DNA of 11,684 bases from Phyllobacteriaceae bacterium UBA1940 (lineage in GTDB: Bacteria > Pseudomonadota > Alphaproteobacteria > Rhizobiales > Rhizobiaceae). Below, in pieces: positions 8,209 to 11,684 of this stretch. The notes beneath the pieces are model-generated. The model ran no database searches and was not told the DNA's origin. It saw nothing but the letters and a program-made list of their open reading frames with translations. How positions within the stretch are numbered: the first letter of the stretch is position 1; every line of letters starts with the position of its first letter. The position numbers were made by a program, and so were the translations under genes. Location of the stretch: the NCBI GenBank assembly GCA_002336975.1, contig DDFA01000113.1:16438-28121 (forward strand). The letters run 5' to 3'.

Positions 8209-10755
8209 TCACTCCGCGGCGGGCTCGATCGCGAGCGGATCGGACGGGAAGCGGCATGTCACGGTGGTGCCGCGATTGGGCGCCGTGTCGATATGGACCG
8301 TGCCGCCGTGCAGCTCAACGAAGCTCTTCACCACCGACAGGCCGAGCCCCGCTCCGCGCCGGCGGCCGCCATTGGCGCGCGATTCGAAGCGGCGATAGAC
8401 CGTGTCGAGCACCTCGGGAGCGATGCCCGGCCCCTGGTCGGTGACCGAGAATTCATAGCCGCCGTGGAGCCCCCGGCAGGTTATCGACACCGCGCTGCCG
8501 TCCGGCGCGTAGTTCGCAGCGTTGGATAGGAGGTTGAACAGGATCTGCCGCACGCGTCCCTCGTCGGCACGCACACGCGTTGGCGCCGACGAAACATCGA
8601 CATCGATTGCGATCTGGTGCTTGCGCAAACGCTCGCCGACCAGCTCGACGGACTCCTTGACCAGTCGGTCGACGTCGACGTCGCCGATGTCGAGCTCCAT
8701 GATGCCGGCGTCGACGGTCGCAAGGTCGAGAATGTCGTTGACGATGGTCAGCAGCACGGCCGACGACGAGCCGATATGGTCCAGATATTCCTTCTGCTTC
8801 TCGGTCAGAGGGCCGGTCGCCGACTGGTTCATCAACTCGGTGAAGCCGATAATGTTGGTCAAAGGCGAACGCAGCTCATAGGAGACGTGCTTGACGAAAT
8901 CGTTCTTCAACTGGTCGGCCGCCTGCAGCGCCTCATTCTTGTCCTTGAGCGCGCGCTGCACATTGGCGGTGTCGGTGACGTCGACAAAGGTCACCATGGC
9001 CTGGCCGTTGGGCAGCTGGATCAGGGCATAGCGCAGCACCGATCCATCGTTGAGCCCGACCTCGCCGTGGCGGTCGACGCGTTCTTCTGCAAAGCCGGTG
9101 ACGTCGGCCACGAATGTCGGCCAGGGATTGGCACGCGACGACAGATCGCACGCCGCCGAGATCGCCTTGATATGGATGCCCGGCTTCGCCAGCTCCGCGT
9201 CGAGGCTCCACAGCGACGCAAATGCAGGGTTCGACAGGCGCAGGCGGCCGTCGGGGCCGAACACCGCCACGCCTTCCGCCAGATTGTCGAGCGTCTCGCG
9301 CTGGACCCGGACAGCGGCGTTGTAGCGGCTTTCGAGATCCATGCGCTCGGTCAGGTTTTCGAACACCCAGGTGACGCCGCCGGTTGGATTGGGGTTGGCC
9401 AGCACACGCAGGGTGCGGCCGTCGGGCAGGTGCCACCAGTCCTCTTCGGTCTGCACCGAGCGATAGGACGCCAGCACGTTTTCCTTCCAGCGCCGCCATT
9501 CCGGCTGCTCGGCCAGCTTGCCGTCGGCGCGCAACCGGTCGAGCACGGTCGCATTGGACGGCGCGCTCTCCAGAAAGGCCGGCTCGAAGTCCCACAATTT
9601 GCGAAACGCCTGATTGTAGAAGCGCAGCTTTTCATCGGCGTCGAAGGTGGCGACCGCCGTGGTCAGCTGGTCGAGCGTCTCGGCATGGCTGCGCAGCACG
9701 CGCCGCATATCCTCGCGCACCGTCTCGACCTCGGTCTTGTCGTTGGCGATGCCCGCCGAGACGCCGTCGCCGCGATGACTGGTGACGGCGAACATGTGGC
9801 GCGCGCCGCCGATGACGGTCGAGACGGTCTGGCGGTAGTCACTTCCGGCCGCAAGTTGCGCCGCGATCTGCTCCCGCGCCGTACTGGGCAGGAATTCCCG
9901 GGCTTCGGCGACGGCTGCGCCGCTGTCGCCCGCCTCGACGGCCGCCGCATAGGAGGCGTTGACCCAGCGCAGATTGCCATTCTCGCCGCGCAGCCAGAAC
10001 GGCATCGGCAAAGCCTCGATCAGGCCCCGGATCGCGTCGTGTTCCGAATGCAGGGTCGCATATTCGGATTTCAGCCGGGCGTGCTCGATCTGCGACTGCG
10101 ACAGCGACAGGAAACGCACGACGGCGTTCGGCCCGGCGGTGCGGCCCTGCGCCTCGACCAGGGCGCCGCCCTGGGTCTCGACCACCAGTTCGAAGCCGTG
10201 CGACTTCTCGCGCAGCCCGGCTATCGCGCGCTCGAGCGCGGAAGCCGACCGCGGCGTCAGCCAGCGGCCGAACGCCAGGAACGTCGCCCGGTCTTCGGGG
10301 ACGCCGGCCGTCAGGGCGAGCGTTCCGACGATTTCGGGTTTCGCGGCGTCCTTCATCCAGACGATCAGCCGCTGATCCTTCAGGTTCAGCAGGGCTTCGG
10401 ACCGCTGCAGCGATGCGTTCAGTTCGGAGATCCGCCCGCTCAGCTCCAGATTGGCGTTGGCGATGCGCGCGCGCTCGCGGATCAGCCAGAACGCCGACAG
10501 CAGGGCCGCACCCATGACGCCGGCGAAGACCGCGACCTGAATGACCTCGAACGTGCCGAACGATATGCCGCCCAGCGCGCCGAACCCAGTCGGCGTCTGC
10601 GCATTCACGGCCGACGGAGCCATCAAGGCAAGCGCCGAACAAGACGCCGACGCAAGGCGCAGCAACCGACCGGACATGAAAAGGCGAATTCGATTGCGTC
10701 GCCAGCAGCCGCCCGCGCCAGACGGCGCAGCGTTTGTCGGGTGTTCCCCGAACAT
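8209..10755 (-). CDS. divL: DivL-like multi-PAS sensor (pseudo)histidine kinase with Tyr at the phosphoacceptor site
   Basis: An 848-residue inner-membrane signalling protein. A hydrophobic signal-like stretch (about 31-52, ending VNA) is followed by a membrane helix (about 71-92), a probable signalling coiled coil (93-125), a possible degenerate PAS, and PAS-like modules near 239-340, 356-469 and 487-592. The dimerisation helix reads FVKHVSYELRSPL: Y626 sits where histidine kinases have the phosphorylated His. The ATPase domain looks intact, with N-box NLLSNAANYAP, DQGPGIA and GAGLGLS. In Caulobacter, DivL has the same Tyr substitution and several PAS domains, binds DivK, and tunes CckA and thus CtrA phosphorylation. 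A family member here should act likewise. The ATG at 10755 was chosen because GGAGAGG lies eight bases upstream. An in-frame ATG at 10677, at the start of the signal-like segment, lacks a good ribosome site. Confidence 0.88.
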   Translation of the reverse strand: MFGEHPTNAAPSGAGGCWRRNRIRLFMSGRLLRLASASCSALALMAPSAVNAQTPTGFGALGGISFGTFEVIQVAVFAGVMGAALLSAFWLIRERARIANANLELSGRISELNASLQRSEALLNLKDQRLIVWMKDAAKPEIVGTLALTAGVPEDRATFLAFGRWLTPRSASALERAIAGLREKSHGFELVVETQGGALVEAQGRTAGPNAVVRFLSLSQSQIEHARLKSEYATLHSEHDAIRGLIEALPMPFWLRGENGNLRWVNASYAAAVEAGDSGAAVAEAREFLPSTAREQIAAQLAAGSDYRQTVSTVIGGARHMFAVTSHRGDGVSAGIANDKTEVETVREDMRRVLRSHAETLDQLTTAVATFDADEKLRFYNQAFRKLWDFEPAFLESAPSNATVLDRLRADGKLAEQPEWRRWKENVLASYRSVQTEEDWWHLPDGRTLRVLANPNPTGGVTWVFENLTERMDLESRYNAAVRVQRETLDNLAEGVAVFGPDGRLRLSNPAFASLWSLDAELAKPGIHIKAISAACDLSSRANPWPTFVADVTGFAEERVDRHGEVGLNDGSVLRYALIQLPNGQAMVTFVDVTDTANVQRALKDKNEALQAADQLKNDFVKHVSYELRSPLTNIIGFTELMNQSATGPLTEKQKEYLDHIGSSSAVLLTIVNDILDLATVDAGIMELDIGDVDVDRLVKESVELVGERLRKHQIAIDVDVSSAPTRVRADEGRVRQILFNLLSNAANYAPDGSAVSITCRGLHGGYEFSVTDQGPGIAPEVLDTVYRRFESRANGGRRRGAGLGLSVVKSFVELHGGTVHIDTAPNRGTTVTCRFPSDPLAIEPAAE

Positions 10756-10763
10756 GTTTCCCA

Positions 10764-10770
10764 CCTCTCC
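10764..10770 (-). promoter_or_regulatory. Ribosome binding site of divL
   Basis: The minus strand reads GGAGAGG, then eight bases, then the ATG at 10755. This is the best Shine-Dalgarno match near any in-frame start of this gene and decides the start. The later ATG at 10677 is preceded by a pyrimidine-rich stretch without a purine-rich core. The earlier TTG at 10926 has no supporting site. Confidence 0.7.
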
Positions 10771-10918
10771 GATGCCGCGCCGAGCCAAGTGTTCCCCGCC
10801 TGTCGCGTACGCCCTCGACCGGACGCCGCCACGCCCGGAATCCATACCGGGTCCCGCGCCGCGAGGCACGAAACCAAACCAAGACCGGTCTACCCGAAAC
10901 TTTTGCCGGAAAGCAGAT

Positions 10919-10937
10919 GCGGACAACGCATGTCCGC
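10919..10937. repeat. Perfect inverted repeat, 7-bp arms, 5-bp spacer
   Basis: The plus strand reads GCGGACA, ACGCA, TGTCCGC. The arms are exact reverse complements, and their spacing places the two half-sites about one helical turn apart, as in a dimeric repressor operator. It lies about 165-180 bp upstream of the divL start and about 60 bp beyond the ahcY terminator, next to a GAATC site. No T-tract follows, so it is not an obvious terminator. An operator role is only suggested, and chance occurrence in GC-rich DNA is possible. Confidence 0.4.
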
Positions 10938-10987
10938 GAATCGATCCACCTTAGCCGCTCGCCGAATCGCTGAGAAGCCGGTCCGGC

Positions 10988-11026
10988 GGAAAAAACAATG
11001 CCGGGCATTTGTCAAATGCCCGGCAT
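10988..11026 (-). terminator. Rho-independent terminator of ahcY
   Basis: A perfect 13-bp stem joins 10998-11010 with 11014-11026 (arm ATGCCGGGCATTT) around a 3-base loop. On the minus strand it is followed by T, G and six T residues (10997-10990). It begins 28 bases after the ahcY stop codon. The GC-rich stem with T-tract is classic intrinsic termination in the ahcY direction. The opposite direction has only a short, broken A/T stretch. Confidence 0.9.
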
Positions 11027-11054
11027 CAAAATCTTGTGGTTGAACAACCGATTC

Positions 11055-11684
<630 letters not shown>

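Larger units (their letters stand above)
10756..10987 (-). promoter_or_regulatory. Presumed control region of the divL-tsaE/amgK-murU-addBA unit
   Basis: This is the only sizeable non-coding stretch in the window, between the ahcY terminator and divL. I see no RNA gene in it. It contains a perfect 7-bp inverted repeat (10919-10937), three GAATC (GANTC class) sites at 10838, 10938 and 10964, a 10-bp palindrome AGACCGGTCT (10882-10891), and a copy of GTGTTCCCCG at 10789-10798 that recurs just inside divL at 10741-10750. No convincing -35/-10 pair and no TTAA-N7-TTAA CtrA box was recognised. The promoter role is inferred from its position upstream of a packed gene cluster and downstream of a strong terminator. 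Confidence 0.55.

Noticed and set aside
10882..10891. 10-bp palindrome AGACCGGTCT
   Set aside because: It is a single short palindrome without a partner copy or neighbouring promoter elements, and could easily be chance.
10756..10926. Upstream extension of divL to a TTG at 10926
   Set aside because: It has no ribosome site, reads Gly/Arg-rich sequence, and would start inside the inverted repeat. The ATG at 10755 has GGAGAGG at good spacing.
10756..10987. Small RNA or small gene in the ahcY-divL gap
   Set aside because: No second terminator, no short frame with a ribosome site, and no recognisable RNA fold was seen.
8617..11043. 808-codon open frame on the plus strand
   Set aside because: It is antisense to divL and runs through the divL control region and the terminator hairpin. 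No motif and no credible ribosome site support it.

Overview
The window is GC-rich chromosomal DNA from an alphaproteobacterium, most likely of the order Hyphomicrobiales (Rhizobiales). This rests on gene content and order (ahcY, a DivL-type sensor kinase, a TsaE-phosphotransferase fusion, a small nucleotidyltransferase, addB, addA), on AddAB rather than RecBCD, and on strong G/C bias at third positions. No phage, insertion sequence, CRISPR array or RNA gene was seen.

All genes lie on the minus strand, so transcription runs from high to low coordinates. At the right edge (11055-11684) is the C-terminal 209 residues of ahcY (S-adenosylhomocysteine hydrolase), followed by a perfect 13-bp hairpin and a T-tract (about 10988-11026) that should end its transcript. 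A gap of about 300 bp then holds the terminator and the presumed control region of the next unit, including a 7-bp inverted repeat and three GANTC sites (the CcrM methylation target).

From 10755 down to the left edge there is one tightly packed five-gene cluster. It starts with a membrane-anchored multi-PAS sensor kinase homologue. Its H-box reads FVKHVSYELRSPL, with tyrosine where histidine kinases carry the phosphoacceptor histidine, which is the hallmark of DivL, the regulator of the CckA-CtrA cell-cycle relay. One base after its stop begins a 500-residue fusion of TsaE (the ATPase for t6A tRNA modification) with an AmgK-like sugar kinase. Three ATGA junctions then join it to a MurU-like sugar-1-phosphate nucleotidyltransferase, to addB and to addA. 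AddA runs off the left edge after about 954 residues.

In function, AmgK and MurU would form the two-step salvage route from N-acetylmuramic acid to UDP-MurNAc, which bypasses de novo precursor synthesis. AddA and AddB form the helicase-nuclease that processes double-strand breaks for RecA. TsaE serves tRNA modification and DivL serves cell-cycle control. The most notable points are the coupling of cell-cycle control, wall recycling, tRNA modification and break repair in one apparent transcription unit, the Tyr-bearing DivL, and the TsaE-AmgK fusion. None of these is an entirely unknown system: they look like a conserved alphaproteobacterial arrangement whose regulatory logic is poorly explained.
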